DNA from: Pseudomonadota bacterium
Lineage (GTDB): Bacteria; Pseudomonadota; Gammaproteobacteria; Steroidobacterales; Steroidobacteraceae
Length of the DNA: 58,505 nt
Assembly: GCA_021792755.1 (NCBI GenBank)
Contig: JAJYUA010000027.1
Location: forward strand, 1 to 58,505
Reading direction: 5' to 3'
Shown here piece after piece: positions 16,982 through 26,501 of this stretch. Both the position numbers and the translations under genes were made by a program. Under the pieces are notes generated by a model. That model made no database searches, was not told the origin of the DNA, and was given only the letters and a program-made list of their open reading frames with translations. The number at the start of each line of letters is the position of its first letter. Position 1 is the stretch's first letter.

Positions 16982-18231
16982 GCGCCACCGCCTCGCTTGC
17001 CGCCCCCCGCCCCGCCTTCGACGCCGCACGGGTTCGCCGCGACTTCCCCATCCTCGAGCAACGGGTCAACGGCCGGCCGCTGGTGTATCTTGACAGCGCG
17101 GCCTCCGGTCAACGCCCTCTGCCGGTGCTGCGCGCCGTGGAGCGTTACGAGACGCACTGCCACGCCAACGTGCACCGCGGTGTGCACGCGCTCAGCCAGG
17201 CGGCCACCGAAGCGTTCGAAGGGGCGCGCGAGCGGGTGCGGCGATTCATCAACGCGGCCTCGGTGCGCGAGATCGTCTTCGTGCGCGGCACCACCGAGGC
17301 GATCAACCTGGTAGCCCAGTCCTTCGGGCGGCCGCGGCTTGCCCCCGGCGAGGAGATCCTGATCACCGCGCTCGAGCACCATGCCAACATCGTGCCGTGG
17401 CAGATGGTCTGCGAGCAGACCGGCGCCACGCTCAAGGTCGCCCCGATCGACCGGCGCGGCGAGCTCGTGCTCGACCGGTTCCTCGAGCTGCTGTCGCCGC
17501 GGACACGCGTGGTGGCCGTGGCGCAGGTGTCGAATGCGCTCGGGACCGTCCTGCCGGTCAAGCAGATCACCGATGCGGCGCATGCCCGGGGCGCGGTAGT
17601 TCTCATCGACGGCGCCCAGGCCATCCCGCATTCACGCATCGACGTGCGCGAGCTCGGATGCGACTTCTACGCCTTCTCCGGGCACAAGCTTTACGGTCCG
17701 ACCGGGATCGGCGTGCTGTACGGGCGCGAGGAACTCCTTGCCGCCATGCCGCCGTGGCAGGGCGGCGGCGACATGATCCGCACGGTCTCGTTCGAGAAGA
17801 CCACCTACAACGATCTGCCGTGGAAGTTCGAGGCCGGTACGCCCAACATCTCGGGGGCCGTGGGTCTTGCGGCCGCCATGGACTATGTGAAGGACCTCGG
17901 CCTTGCGGCGATCGCCGGACACGAGCAGCGTCTGCTCGAGCTCGCGACCGCCGGACTTGCGCGCATTGCCGGCATCCGCATCATCGGCACGGCGGTCCGG
18001 AAAGCCTCGGTGCTGTCGTTCACGATGGAGGGATGCCATCCGCACGACCTCGGCACGATCCTCGACGCCGAGGGGGTGGCGATCCGGACGGGACACCACT
18101 GCGCGATGCCGGTGATGACCTTTTTCGACATTCCGGCGACCGCCCGCGCCTCCTTCGGCTGCTACAACACCGAGGAGGACGTCGAGGCGCTGCTCGCCGC
18201 GCTCGCCAAGGCCCGGGAGGTGTTCGGCTGA
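16978..18231 (+). CDS. sufS: SufS cysteine desulfurase
   Basis: This PLP enzyme of 417 residues (group II) supplies sulfur as a persulfide from L-cysteine. PLP lysine K237 lies in FSGHKLYGPTG, with D211 and H134 as cofactor contacts. The catalytic cysteine is C375 in RTGHHCAMP. ATG 16978 overlaps the sufD stop. Further open frame upstream of this ATG lies inside sufD and is ignored. Confidence 0.97.
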   Translation: MSATASLAAPRPAFDAARVRRDFPILEQRVNGRPLVYLDSAASGQRPLPVLRAVERYETHCHANVHRGVHALSQAATEAFEGARERVRRFINAASVREIVFVRGTTEAINLVAQSFGRPRLAPGEEILITALEHHANIVPWQMVCEQTGATLKVAPIDRRGELVLDRFLELLSPRTRVVAVAQVSNALGTVLPVKQITDAAHARGAVVLIDGAQAIPHSRIDVRELGCDFYAFSGHKLYGPTGIGVLYGREELLAAMPPWQGGGDMIRTVSFEKTTYNDLPWKFEAGTPNISGAVGLAAAMDYVKDLGLAAIAGHEQRLLELATAGLARIAGIRIIGTAVRKASVLSFTMEGCHPHDLGTILDAEGVAIRTGHHCAMPVMTFFDIPATARASFGCYNTEEDVEALLAALAKAREVFG

Positions 18232-18674
18232 TGGATCTGAAGGAACTCTATCGCGACGTGATCCTGGATCACAACAAGCGGCCGCGCAATTTCGGGACGC
18301 TCGTGCCCTCGGACGCGCACGCCGAGGGCCACAACCCCCTGTGCGGCGACCAGCTGACCGTGTGGCTGCGCATGAAGGACGGGGCGATCGAGGACATCCG
18401 CTTCGAGGGCAAGGGGTGCGCCATCTCGACCGCCTCGGCCTCGCTGATGACCGAGGCGGTCAAGGGCAAGGACAGGACCGCCGTCATGGCGCTCTACGGC
18501 AGGATCCACGCACTGCTCACCCAGCAGGACGCCGTGCCGGATGCCTCGCTCGGCAAGCTCGCCGCGCTCTCCGGCGTGCGGGAGTTTCCCGCGCGAGTCA
18601 AGTGCGCGAGCCTGTGCTGGCACACCCTCGGCGCCGCTCTCGAGCGCGGCGCCGCCACCGTGACCACGGAGTGA
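18231..18674 (+). CDS. sufU: SufU, zinc-dependent sulfur acceptor
   Basis: This IscU-fold protein of 147 residues has C38-x-D40, C63 and C125 in the places of the Zn ligands of Bacillus SufU, and an extra C129. SufU takes sulfur from SufS by a zinc-swap and passes it to SufB. It replaces SufE, which I do not see here. The start codon shares one base with the sufS stop. Confidence 0.95.
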   Translation: MDLKELYRDVILDHNKRPRNFGTLVPSDAHAEGHNPLCGDQLTVWLRMKDGAIEDIRFEGKGCAISTASASLMTEAVKGKDRTAVMALYGRIHALLTQQDAVPDASLGKLAALSGVREFPARVKCASLCWHTLGAALERGAATVTTE

Positions 18675-18683
18675 CGGCCCCCG

Positions 18684-19235
18684 ATGCGCAGCTACGACAG
18701 CGAGCCCTTCGTCGTCGAGCGCGAGGTCCGCGCGGTGTTAGTGCCCGCCGGCACCGAGCTCACCTTGCAGCCCGGCACATCCGGCTACATCACCCAGGCG
18801 CTCGGCGGCAGCTTCACCGTGTACATCGAGGGCAACCTCTATCGCATCAGCGGCGAGGATGCCGAGGCCATCGGCAAGCAGAGGGTTGCGCCTCCGGATC
18901 TGCCCCCCAACGCCACCGAGGACGACGTGCTGAAGCTCGCGTGGGACCAGATGCGCACCTGCTACGACCCCGAGATCCCGATCAACATCGTGGACCTCGG
19001 CCTGGTATACGACTGCAGCGTGCAAGCCAACGAGGACGGCACACGCTCCATTGAAGTCAAGCTCACCCTCACCGCGCCCGGCTGCGGCATGGGCGAGATC
19101 CTGGTCGATGACGTGCGGGACAAGATCGGGCGCATTCCCACCGTGAGGGAGGCGCGCGTGGAGCTGACCTTCGACCCGCCCTGGAACCAGAGCATGATGT
19201 CCGAGGCGGCGCGCCTGCAGACCGGGATGTACTGA
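18684..19235 (+). CDS. sufT: SufT, MIP18-family Fe-S maturation factor
   Basis: The product has 183 residues. The first 70 form the small domain typical of SufT in proteobacteria; from about residue 78 follows the DUF59/MIP18 domain with YDPEIPINIVDLGLVYD and TAPGCGMG (conserved Cys). SufT is an auxiliary factor for maturing Fe-S proteins when demand is high. It follows sufU after nine bases. Confidence 0.94.
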   Translation: MRSYDSEPFVVEREVRAVLVPAGTELTLQPGTSGYITQALGGSFTVYIEGNLYRISGEDAEAIGKQRVAPPDLPPNATEDDVLKLAWDQMRTCYDPEIPINIVDLGLVYDCSVQANEDGTRSIEVKLTLTAPGCGMGEILVDDVRDKIGRIPTVREARVELTFDPPWNQSMMSEAARLQTGMY

Positions 19236-19549
19236 TGAGCTGGGTGGATGTAGCCGGCGCGGCGGAGCTCCCCGACAGTGCGCCGCTGCCCGTGGACCTC
19301 GACGGACTCGCGCTGCTGGTCGTGCGCTGCGGCGAAGAGATCTACGCGATCGACGATGTGTGCACGCACGACGGCGAGCCCCTGGCGGGCGCCGCAGTCG
19401 AGGCCTGCGAGATCGTCTGCCCGCGCCACGGCGCCCGCTTCTGCCTGCGCACCGGCGAGGCGCTCACCCCGCCGGCCTACGAGCCGCTGCGCACGTACGG
19501 GGTGCGCATCGAGAGCGGCCGGGTCCTCGTTGAACGCCCGCAGGACTGA
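19235..19549 (+). CDS. Rieske-type 2Fe-2S ferredoxin
   Basis: This small soluble protein of 104 residues binds a Rieske cluster through C43-x-H45 (CTHDGEPL) and C62-xx-H65 (CPRHGARF). It resembles the ferredoxin components of ring-hydroxylating dioxygenases, but no oxygenase is near. Its start overlaps the sufT stop, so it is the last gene of the suf operon and may carry electrons for, or be a client of, cluster assembly. Confidence 0.92.
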   Translation: MSWVDVAGAAELPDSAPLPVDLDGLALLVVRCGEEIYAIDDVCTHDGEPLAGAAVEACEIVCPRHGARFCLRTGEALTPPAYEPLRTYGVRIESGRVLVERPQD

Positions 19550-19663
19550 CCGTGCGATCTCGGTCGCGGGCGGTGAGCCCCCCCGGCGCCCCGGGTACGC
19601 TCGCGCACGGGCGGATCCTTTCCACGATAATCACCGCCGACGCCATCAAGCGGGGGAACACGC

Positions 19664-21259
19664 ATGAGCACGAGAATCGCCCCTGGTGCCGGGCTGCTGT
19701 GCCTGATCCTCGCCTCGGGTGCGGCCGCGGCCGCCGTGCATGACCTGACCGGCGCATCGGTCTCGACGCTGTCCGCCGACCTCGCCTCGCATCGGGTCAC
19801 TTCACAACAGCTCGTCGCGGCCTACGAGGCGCGCATCAGGCGGCTCAACCCGAAGATACACGCCGTGATCGCCCTCAATCCGCGCGCCATGGCCGAGGCG
19901 CGCGCCTCCGATGCGCGCCGCGCGGCCGGCCATGCCTTGGGGCCGCTCGATGGGCTGCCGGTCCTGGTCAAGGACAATATCGACATCGCAGGTCTTCCGA
20001 CCACCGCCGGCTCCCTGGCGCTGCTCAATAACGTTCGGCGCCGGGATGCCACGGTGATTCGCAATCTGCGCCGCGCCGGGGTGGTCATCCTGGGCCGGGC
20101 CAACCTCTCGGAGTGGGCGAACTTCCGCTCGAACCACTCCGTCAGCGGCTGGAGCGCGGTCGGCGGGCTCACACGCAATCCCTACATGCTCGATCGCACC
20201 GCCTGCGGCTCGAGCTCGGGTCCCGCCGCCGCGGTCGCGGCCGGAATGGCCGCGGCGGCCATCGGCACCGAGACGGACGGCTCGATCAGCTGCCCGGCCT
20301 CCATGGACGGGGTGGTGGGCCTGAAGCCCACGGTCGGACTGGTGTCGCGGACCGGTATCGTGCCCATCAGCCGCACGCAGGACACCGCCGGCCCCATCGC
20401 CCGCACCGTGCGGGGCGCGGCGATGCTGCTCACCGCGATGGCGGGCACCGATCCGCAGGACCCCGCTACGGCCGACGCCAATGCGCATCGAGCCAACTAC
20501 GCCGCGGCGCTCAATCCGCGCGCGCTCGAGGGTGTGCGCCTCGGTGTCGCCCGCTTTCTGCTGAAGAACTTCACCCCGAAGACCCTGGCCGTATTCGATC
20601 GTGCGCTCGCGCAGCTCAAGGCGCGGGGGGCAATCCTGGTGAACGTCGATGACTATCACATGGCGCCGATCGTGAAAAACGAGAACCTCGTGCTGCTCAC
20701 GGAGTTCAAGGCGGACCTGAACGCGTATCTGGCCGGCTCTGCCCCGGCAGTGAAGGTCCGCACCCTGCGCGAGCTCATCGCCTTCGACAACACACACCCG
20801 CGGGAGATGACCTGGTTCGGCCAGGGTTTGTTCATTCAGGCCGAACGTACCAAGGGACTGACCGATCCCGCCTACCTCGAGGCGCGCGCAACGAACCTGC
20901 GCCTCGCCGGTGCCGACGGGATCGACCGGCTGTTGAAGGAGCACCGGGTCGAGGCGCTGATCTCGCCGGCGCAGAACCCTGCGGCCGTGATCGACCTGGT
21001 GAACGGCGACGCCGGCATCGGCGCGGGCGACAGCAGCCTGCCGGCCATTGCAGGCTACCCTTACATCACGGTCCCCATGGGCGAGGTTCAGGGCCTGCCC
21101 GTCGGGCTGTCATTCATCGGGCCGAAGTGGTCGGAAGCGCGTTTGTTGGGATTTGCATACGCCTACGAGCACGCCGCCCGGGCATTGCCGCCGCCGACAT
21201 TCGCGCCGAACGTGCAGCACTGGCGCGCGGCCGAGGCCGCATCCGCGCACCGAGGGTGA
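19664..21259 (+). CDS. secreted amidase-signature hydrolase
   Basis: The 531-residue product has a signal peptide (cleavage likely after AAAAA about residue 24) followed by the amidase-signature fold. The Ser-cisSer-Lys triad is visible as K103 ([10 protein letters not shown]), the GSSSG loop at 182-186 and S207 in ETDGSIS. Such enzymes hydrolyse carboxamides; the substrate cannot be told. GatA is unlikely because the protein is exported and no gatB/gatC is present. It is separated from the suf genes by 114 bases. Confidence 0.9.
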   Translation: MSTRIAPGAGLLCLILASGAAAAAVHDLTGASVSTLSADLASHRVTSQQLVAAYEARIRRLNPKIHAVIALNPRAMAEARASDARRAAGHALGPLDGLPVLVKDNIDIAGLPTTAGSLALLNNVRRRDATVIRNLRRAGVVILGRANLSEWANFRSNHSVSGWSAVGGLTRNPYMLDRTACGSSSGPAAAVAAGMAAAAIGTETDGSISCPASMDGVVGLKPTVGLVSRTGIVPISRTQDTAGPIARTVRGAAMLLTAMAGTDPQDPATADANAHRANYAAALNPRALEGVRLGVARFLLKNFTPKTLAVFDRALAQLKARGAILVNVDDYHMAPIVKNENLVLLTEFKADLNAYLAGSAPAVKVRTLRELIAFDNTHPREMTWFGQGLFIQAERTKGLTDPAYLEARATNLRLAGADGIDRLLKEHRVEALISPAQNPAAVIDLVNGDAGIGAGDSSLPAIAGYPYITVPMGEVQGLPVGLSFIGPKWSEARLLGFAYAYEHAARALPPPTFAPNVQHWRAAEAASAHRG

Positions 21260-21359
21260 AGAGCGCGCCCCGCTCGCCGGCCCGAGCGGCAATCGACCTC
21301 ACAGAATGCTCTGCGGCAGTCTGCTCTGACCCTGCCGGCAGGCGAGGCCGGCGCCACGC

Positions 21360-22097
21360 TCAGCAGGCCCGGCGGGCGCCCTTGCGAGCAGCGGCGCCCG
21401 CTGCGGCGGCGATCAGCTCGAGCGCCTCGGCAATGAGGGCTCGCATGGCATCCGACGCCCGCCCGGGCTCGCCGGCGAGGACGGCATTGAGTACCTCCTC
21501 GTGCTGGGAAATGTCGGCGGCGCGGCCCTTGATGCGGTTGGTGAAGCGGATCGAGATCCTGAGCGCGGTGTTGATGAGCGGGTCGAGCTGGGCGAAGAAC
21601 CGGTTGCCGGTGGCGGCGAGCACCGCCGTATGGAAGGCGATGTCGGCGGCCACCGTCTCCTCCTCGCCCCTCGCCGCGGCCACCATGCGCTTGAACCCAG
21701 CGCGCATGTTGGCGAGCGCGGGGGCATCGGCGCGCTGTGCCGCGAGGGCGGCCGCGGCCGGCTCGATCGCCAGGCGCATCTCGGTGAACTCGGCCAGCAA
21801 TTTCAGGGAGAACTTGCGCTCGAGCAGCCAGCGCAGCACATCAGGATCGAGCAGACTCCAATGCTCTTCCGGCGTGACGCTCGTGCCCTGGCGCGGCCGG
21901 GCCTGCAGCAGCCCCTTGGCCGTCAGCATCTTCACCGCCTCGCGCGTGACCGAGCGGCTGGTGCCGTGCCGGCGCGAGAGTTCGCCCTCGGTCGGAAACG
22001 GCCTGGTGTCGAACTCGCCCGTGACGATCAGCTGACCCAACGATTCCACCAGGCCGTAGGTGAGACTGCGGTCGCGGGGAATGCTCGGCGGGGGCAC
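21360..22097 (-). CDS. FadR-type GntR regulator of the sugar island
   Basis: It has a winged-helix N-terminus (about residues 10-75, FPTEGELSRRHGTSRSVTREAVKML) and an all-helical FCD effector domain with a metal-site histidine in DIAFHTAVLAATGN and further histidine in SQHEEVLNAV. FCD regulators of this type commonly bind sugar acids, which suits the genes to its right. I take GTG 22097 as start; the frame is open to 22193. It is probably the binder of the TCATA..TATGA palindromes found in this island. Confidence 0.85.
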   Translation of the reverse strand: MPPPSIPRDRSLTYGLVESLGQLIVTGEFDTRPFPTEGELSRRHGTSRSVTREAVKMLTAKGLLQARPRQGTSVTPEEHWSLLDPDVLRWLLERKFSLKLLAEFTEMRLAIEPAAAALAAQRADAPALANMRAGFKRMVAAARGEEETVAADIAFHTAVLAATGNRFFAQLDPLINTALRISIRFTNRIKGRAADISQHEEVLNAVLAGEPGRASDAMRALIAEALELIAAAAGAAARKGARRAC

Positions 22098-22277
22098 GGC
22101 GTGTCTTTCGGGCCAGCTGTTGTAGCGGCAAGTATATCCTGCGGCGGTGTCGAGGGTGCGCAAAGCGCCGCGCTCCCCGTCCGTCCGCCGCACCCGCTGC
22201 CTCTCTTGGCCCGTCAGGACCGCTCGGAGCGTATCCTTCGGACTCGTGACGGGCGGCGGCGTGCGAGATATACTTAG

Positions 22278-22290
22278 TCATATTATATGA
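22278..22290. promoter_or_regulatory. palindrome TCATATTATATGA, site 1
   Basis: A perfect 13-bp palindrome lies in an AT-rich patch upstream of the regulator gene, just after the end of the dehydrogenase gene. TATAAT-like boxes on the minus strand overlap it (for example 22295-22290). Near-copies occur at 24715 and 26456 in the same gene island. Confidence 0.55.
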
Positions 22291-22301
22291 TTATACAGTC
22301 C

Positions 22302-23060
22302 TCACACCCATCCGCCGTCGACGATGTATTGCTGGCCGGTGCAGGCGCTGGCTGCCTCCGAAGCGAGAAAGACGACGAAGCGCGCCACCTCGGCCGGCTG
22401 AAGGCTTCTCTTCAGGCACTGGCGGGCCATGATTTCCCGCTCCGTCTCGGGAGTGACCCATTTTTCGAGCTGGCGCCGGGTCATGATCCAGCCCGGCGCG
22501 ACCGCGTTGACCCGGATACCGTAAGGGCCGAAGTCGCGCGCCAGCGAGCGCGTCAGGCCGAGCACCGCGGATTTCGAGGCGGTGTAGGCGACCATGCCGC
22601 CCTGGCCGATCATCCAGGAGATCGAGCCCAGGTTGACGATCGAGCCGCGTTGCGCGGCCTTCATCTCGGCCAGCACCGCCTGGGCACAGAAGAACTGCTG
22701 CTTGAGATTGACGGCAATGCGCTGGTCCCAAAGCTCCTCGGTGACATCCTCCGTGGCGTGCCGCTCGTCGCTCGCCGCGTTGTTGATCAGGACCTCGATC
22801 GGTCCCGATCGCGCGCGGATCGCGCCGATGCAGCGCCGCACGGCGGCAACATCGGTGAGGTCGCAGTGCTCGAACTGCGTGACAATGCCCGCGCCGGCGA
22901 GCTCGCGCACCAATGCCTCGGACGGCTCGGCCGCGATATCGAGGAACGCGACCCTGCAGCCCTGCGCGGCGAACTCTCGCACCAACGCCTCGCCGATCCC
23001 TGAGCCGCCGCCGGTCACCAGAACAACCCGATCCTTCAAATCCGAATACGTCGCTGTCAT
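22302..23060 (-). CDS. SDR sugar 1-dehydrogenase (galactose/arabinose/xylose type)
   Basis: This classical short-chain dehydrogenase of 252 residues has the cofactor loop TGGGSGIG (16-23), NNAAS at 93-97 and the catalytic S146/S148-Y159-K163 set in YTASK. Related enzymes oxidise aldoses to lactones with NAD(P)+. The substrate is inferred from the neighbours (lactonase, sugar-acid dehydratase, KDGal kinase). Its start is only 17 bases from the divergent aldehyde dehydrogenase start. A decayed relative lies at 32078-32310. Confidence 0.85.
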   Translation of the reverse strand: MTATYSDLKDRVVLVTGGGSGIGEALVREFAAQGCRVAFLDIAAEPSEALVRELAGAGIVTQFEHCDLTDVAAVRRCIGAIRARSGPIEVLINNAASDERHATEDVTEELWDQRIAVNLKQQFFCAQAVLAEMKAAQRGSIVNLGSISWMIGQGGMVAYTASKSAVLGLTRSLARDFGPYGIRVNAVAPGWIMTRRQLEKWVTPETEREIMARQCLKRSLQPAEVARFVVFLASEAASACTGQQYIVDGGWV

Positions 23061-23077
23061 AGGAGATTACCGACCCA

Positions 23078-24658
23078 ATGGCCCTTTGCGGAGAGTTGTT
23101 CATCGGCCTGAAGCGCCAAGCCACCGATTCGAGCTTTCACGCGATCGACCCCGCGAGCGGCCGCGCGCTCGCGCCCGCATTCAGTGCCGCCGGCGCCGCG
23201 GAGGTCGACACCGCTTGCGCGCTCGCACGCTCGGCGCTCGAGCCGTATCGGGCGATGCCGCCGGAGCGGCGCGCCGGGTTTCTCGAGTGCATCGCCAAAC
23301 ACATTCTGGAGCAAGGCGAGCCGCTGTTGCAACGGGCGCACGAGGAGACGGCTCTGCCGCTCGCGCGGTTGGCTGCAGAGCGGGCGCGCACGGTCGGGCA
23401 GCTGCGCCTGTTCGCCGCGGAGCTGCGCGCTCGGGATTGGCTCGGCCTGCGCGCCGATCCGGCTTTGCCGCGGCGCGAGCCGGTGTCGCGGCCGGACCTG
23501 CGCCAGCGCAGGATTGCCCTGGGGCCGGTGGCGGTGTTCGGCGCCAGCAACTTTCCGCTCGCATTCTCCGTGGCGGGCGGCGACAGCGCCGCCGCTCTCG
23601 CCGCCGGGTGCCCGATCATCGTCAAGGGCCACCCGGCGCATCCCGGTACCGGCGAATGGGTGGCGCGCGCCATCGTGGCCGCGGCCGTCGAAACCGCGAT
23701 GCCCGAGGGGGTGTTCTCCCTGCTCAACGGTCCGGACACGGCCCTCGGCGCGGCGCTGGTCACCGACCCGCGTATTCGCGCGGTTGCATTCACCGGCTCG
23801 CGCTCCGGCGGGCTCGCCTTGATGAAAGCGGCCGCCGCGCGGCCCGAGCCGATCCCGGTGTTTGCGGAGATGAGCAGCGTCAACCCCGTGATTGTGCTGC
23901 CCGGCGCGCTCGCAGCGCGCGCCGCCGAGCTGGGGCGGGAGTTCGTCGCCTCGCTCACCCTGGGTGTCGGCCAATTTTGCACCAACCCCGGCCTGCTGCT
24001 CGCGATGGAGCACGCGGGGCTCGGGCAATTCATCGAGGCGGCGCGCGCGGCCATCACCGCGGTGACACCGGCGGTCATGCTGACCCCCGGCATCCATCAG
24101 CACTATCTGCGCGCGCTCGAGCGCCTGGCGGCGGGCGCCCGACTCCTTGCCCGCGGCGCCGATCCCGGCGGGCCGAACTGCGGACGCGCCGCGCTCTATT
24201 CGGTCGCGGCGCAATCGCTGCTCGAGAATCCATGGCTCGCCGAGGAGGCATTCGGTCCGGCGGCGCTGATCGTGCGCTGCGCAGGCCTCGAGGAGGTCCT
24301 CGCGGTCGTGCAGACTCTGCCGGGTCAGCTCACCGCGACACTGCAGATGGCCGGATCCGATCTGCCGCTCGCACGCTCGCTGCTACCGGCACTCGAGCAC
24401 AAGGCCGGCCGGCTGATCGTCAACGGCTGGCCGACCGGCGTCGAGGTGTGTCATGCGATGGTGCACGGCGGACCGTTCCCGGCCACCTCCGACGGGCGCA
24501 GCACCTCGGTCGGCACGCTCGCCATCGAGCGCTTTCTGCGCCCGCTGTGCTATCAGGGCTTCCCTGAGGAGCTGTTGCCCGCCGAGCTTCGCGACGCCGA
24601 GCTCGCCCGATCGCCGCATCGATTCGACGGGCGGCAGCTGGCGGGCGAGGCAAGCTGA
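23078..24658 (+). CDS. alpha-ketoglutarate semialdehyde-type dehydrogenase
   Basis: This 526-residue aldehyde dehydrogenase has N158 (GASNFPLAF), E264 (FAEMSSVNP) and the nucleophile C301 (GQFCTNPG). That pattern, with SNFPLAFSVAGGD, marks the 2,5-dioxopentanoate dehydrogenase branch, which makes 2-oxoglutarate at the end of the oxidative pentose and glucarate pathways. AGGAG lies before ATG 23078. The dehydratase that would make its substrate from 2-keto-3-deoxypentonate is not in the window. Confidence 0.88.
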   Translation: MALCGELFIGLKRQATDSSFHAIDPASGRALAPAFSAAGAAEVDTACALARSALEPYRAMPPERRAGFLECIAKHILEQGEPLLQRAHEETALPLARLAAERARTVGQLRLFAAELRARDWLGLRADPALPRREPVSRPDLRQRRIALGPVAVFGASNFPLAFSVAGGDSAAALAAGCPIIVKGHPAHPGTGEWVARAIVAAAVETAMPEGVFSLLNGPDTALGAALVTDPRIRAVAFTGSRSGGLALMKAAAARPEPIPVFAEMSSVNPVIVLPGALAARAAELGREFVASLTLGVGQFCTNPGLLLAMEHAGLGQFIEAARAAITAVTPAVMLTPGIHQHYLRALERLAAGARLLARGADPGGPNCGRAALYSVAAQSLLENPWLAEEAFGPAALIVRCAGLEEVLAVVQTLPGQLTATLQMAGSDLPLARSLLPALEHKAGRLIVNGWPTGVEVCHAMVHGGPFPATSDGRSTSVGTLAIERFLRPLCYQGFPEELLPAELRDAELARSPHRFDGRQLAGEAS

Positions 24659-24693
24659 GCGCTCGGCCGGGGACGCAACGCGCGGCGCCGGGC

Positions 24694-24727
24694 TTGACAG
24701 GCAACACCGTCCCTGCATATTGTATGA
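24694..24727 (+). promoter_or_regulatory. promoter of the FucP-type carrier, with palindrome site 2
   Basis: A consensus TTGACA (24694-24699) is followed after 18 bases by TATTGT (24718-24723). GCATATTGTATGA at 24715-24727 covers the -10 box and matches the site at 22278 in 11 of 13 positions. A repressor here would block RNA polymerase directly. Confidence 0.65.
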
Positions 24728-24792
24728 GTTAATAGCGGACCACGGCGCCGACTCCGCCGCGGAGTCGGGCCGCGCGACCCGGAATCCTTACG

Positions 24793-26100
24793 ATGGCATT
24801 TTCCATTGGCGCCGATCCCTACGCGGCGCAGGCGCGCGACGGCGGGCCCGGGAGCTACACCGCGGCGCTCGTGGTGCTCGCCAGCGTGTTCTTCATGTGG
24901 GGATTTGCCACCGTCCTCAACGACATCCTGGTTCCGCACCTGAAGTCGGCGTTCCGGCTCGACTACGCGCAGTCGCTGCTCATTCAGCTCGCGTTCTTCC
25001 TCGGCTACCTCGTCATGGCGCTGCCGTCGGCCAAGGTGCTCGAGCGCACCGGCTACAAGTTGGCCGTCGTGATGGGATTACTCGGCATGGCCGGCAGCGC
25101 CGCCTTGTTCATCCCCGCGGCCGCGATCGAGTCCTACGGCCTTTTCCTGGTGGCGCTGTTCCTGCTCGCCTCCTCCATCACGCTGCTGCAGGTGGCGGCC
25201 AATCCGTACGTGGCGGTGATCGGCTCCCCGCAGACCGCCTCCAGCCGGCTGAACCTCGTGCAGGCCTGCAACTCCGCCGGAACCATGCTCGCCCCGCTGT
25301 TCGGCGGGCTGCTGATCCTCGGTCGCAGCGCAGCCGGTGCCACGCGCGGCACGATCGCCCTGACGGCCCGGCAGCACGCCGCGCAGGTCAGGACCGTGGA
25401 GCTGCCCTACCTGCTGGTGGCGGCCGTGCTGCTCGCGCTGGCGATACTGATCTGGCGCGTGCGGCTGCCGGATCTCGGCAGGGAGACGCGCCGGGCCTCC
25501 CGCGCGGCGCGCGCCCAGCACAGCCTCTGGAGGCACCGCAATCTGGTGTTCGCCGTCCCGGCCATTGCGCTTTACATGATCTGCGAGGTTGGTATCGGCT
25601 CGACCCTGGTTAACTTCATCTCGATGCCGAGGATCGGCGCGATGAGTCACGAGCGCGCCGCCGCCTATCTTACGCTGTACTGGGGCGGGGCCATGATCGG
25701 GCGCTTCCTCGGCGCGTGGGTCCTGCGCCGCGTGGCCCCGCAGCGCATGCTCGCGGCGGTCACGATCGGCGCTCTGCTGCTGCTCGGCATCGCCATCTCA
25801 TCGAGCGGGTATCTGGCCATGGGCAGCCTCATCGCGGTGGGGCTGTGCAACTCGATCATGTGGCCGACGATCTTCACCCTCGGCATCCGCGGCCTGGGAC
25901 CGTTGACCGAGGAGGGCTCGGGACTGCTCATCATGGCGGTCGCCGGCGGCGCGCTCGCCGAGCTGCAGGGCGTGCTCGCCGACCACATCGGGCTGCAGCT
26001 GTCGTACCTGCTGCCCTGGGCCTGCTACGGCTTCCTGCTCTTCTATGCGCTGCGCGGCTACCGGGCAACGGGTGCTCTCCTTGACGAGCGGCTCGCATGA
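24793..26100 (+). CDS. FucP-family MFS sugar:proton symporter
   Basis: The 435-residue integral membrane protein has about 12 hydrophobic segments. Features of the FucP/GluP branch are FFMWGFATVLNDILVPHLK near the start and LLQVAANPYV with NLVQACNSAGT. Family members carry fucose, galactose, glucose or arabinose with protons. It has its own promoter, lies between the semialdehyde dehydrogenase and the dehydratase, and is one of two sugar carriers in the island. Confidence 0.88.
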   Translation: MAFSIGADPYAAQARDGGPGSYTAALVVLASVFFMWGFATVLNDILVPHLKSAFRLDYAQSLLIQLAFFLGYLVMALPSAKVLERTGYKLAVVMGLLGMAGSAALFIPAAAIESYGLFLVALFLLASSITLLQVAANPYVAVIGSPQTASSRLNLVQACNSAGTMLAPLFGGLLILGRSAAGATRGTIALTARQHAAQVRTVELPYLLVAAVLLALAILIWRVRLPDLGRETRRASRAARAQHSLWRHRNLVFAVPAIALYMICEVGIGSTLVNFISMPRIGAMSHERAAAYLTLYWGGAMIGRFLGAWVLRRVAPQRMLAAVTIGALLLLGIAISSSGYLAMGSLIAVGLCNSIMWPTIFTLGIRGLGPLTEEGSGLLIMAVAGGALAELQGVLADHIGLQLSYLLPWACYGFLLFYALRGYRATGALLDERLA

Positions 26101-26455
26101 CCGCCGGCACGCATGACACCCGTGTTGACCCGACACTCCAATCGGCAAGAAAACCAGGCGTGCCGTGCGCTTTCGCACCTGCGAGCGCCGAACGCTCTTG
26201 CCTGCGGCGGCCAGCGCCAGCGACCGCTGCTGCCGCGCGGCACCATCGCCCGTGGCATCGGCGCGCGGATCGTCGGCGCTCGAGCCGGGCTGCGTGCTGC
26301 AAGGGCAAATCGAGCCGCGCGCTGGCGCCCTGTCTCCTGGCCATGGTAGCGGTATTATTACCGTCGACCCTGAGCCGGATACGGCAGGCGCATCGCGGTC
26401 CCTGAGACGGCGTCGGCGGGCGATCCGAGCGATCGGGTTGTATCAGGCATATTAA
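26101..26455. other. non-coding gap before the dehydratase gene
   Basis: About 355 bases hold no convincing gene; open frames here lack family resemblance and overlap each other. One small hairpin, CGGTA-TTAT-TACCG, lies at 26350-26363. The last 30 bases turn AT-rich where the dehydratase promoter and operator begin. Confidence 0.45.
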
Positions 26456-26469
26456 TCATATTAGTATGA
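26456..26469. promoter_or_regulatory. palindrome TCATATTAGTATGA, site 3
   Basis: Arms TCATA and TATGA are the same as at 22278, but the spacer is four bases (TTAG) instead of three. It lies 32 bases before the chosen start of the dehydratase gene and covers the alternative ATG at 26466. Its place suggests that the same regulator controls this gene. Confidence 0.5.
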
Positions 26470-26501
26470 CTCATGATGATCACAAGTTGGTGCCCAACTC
26501 C

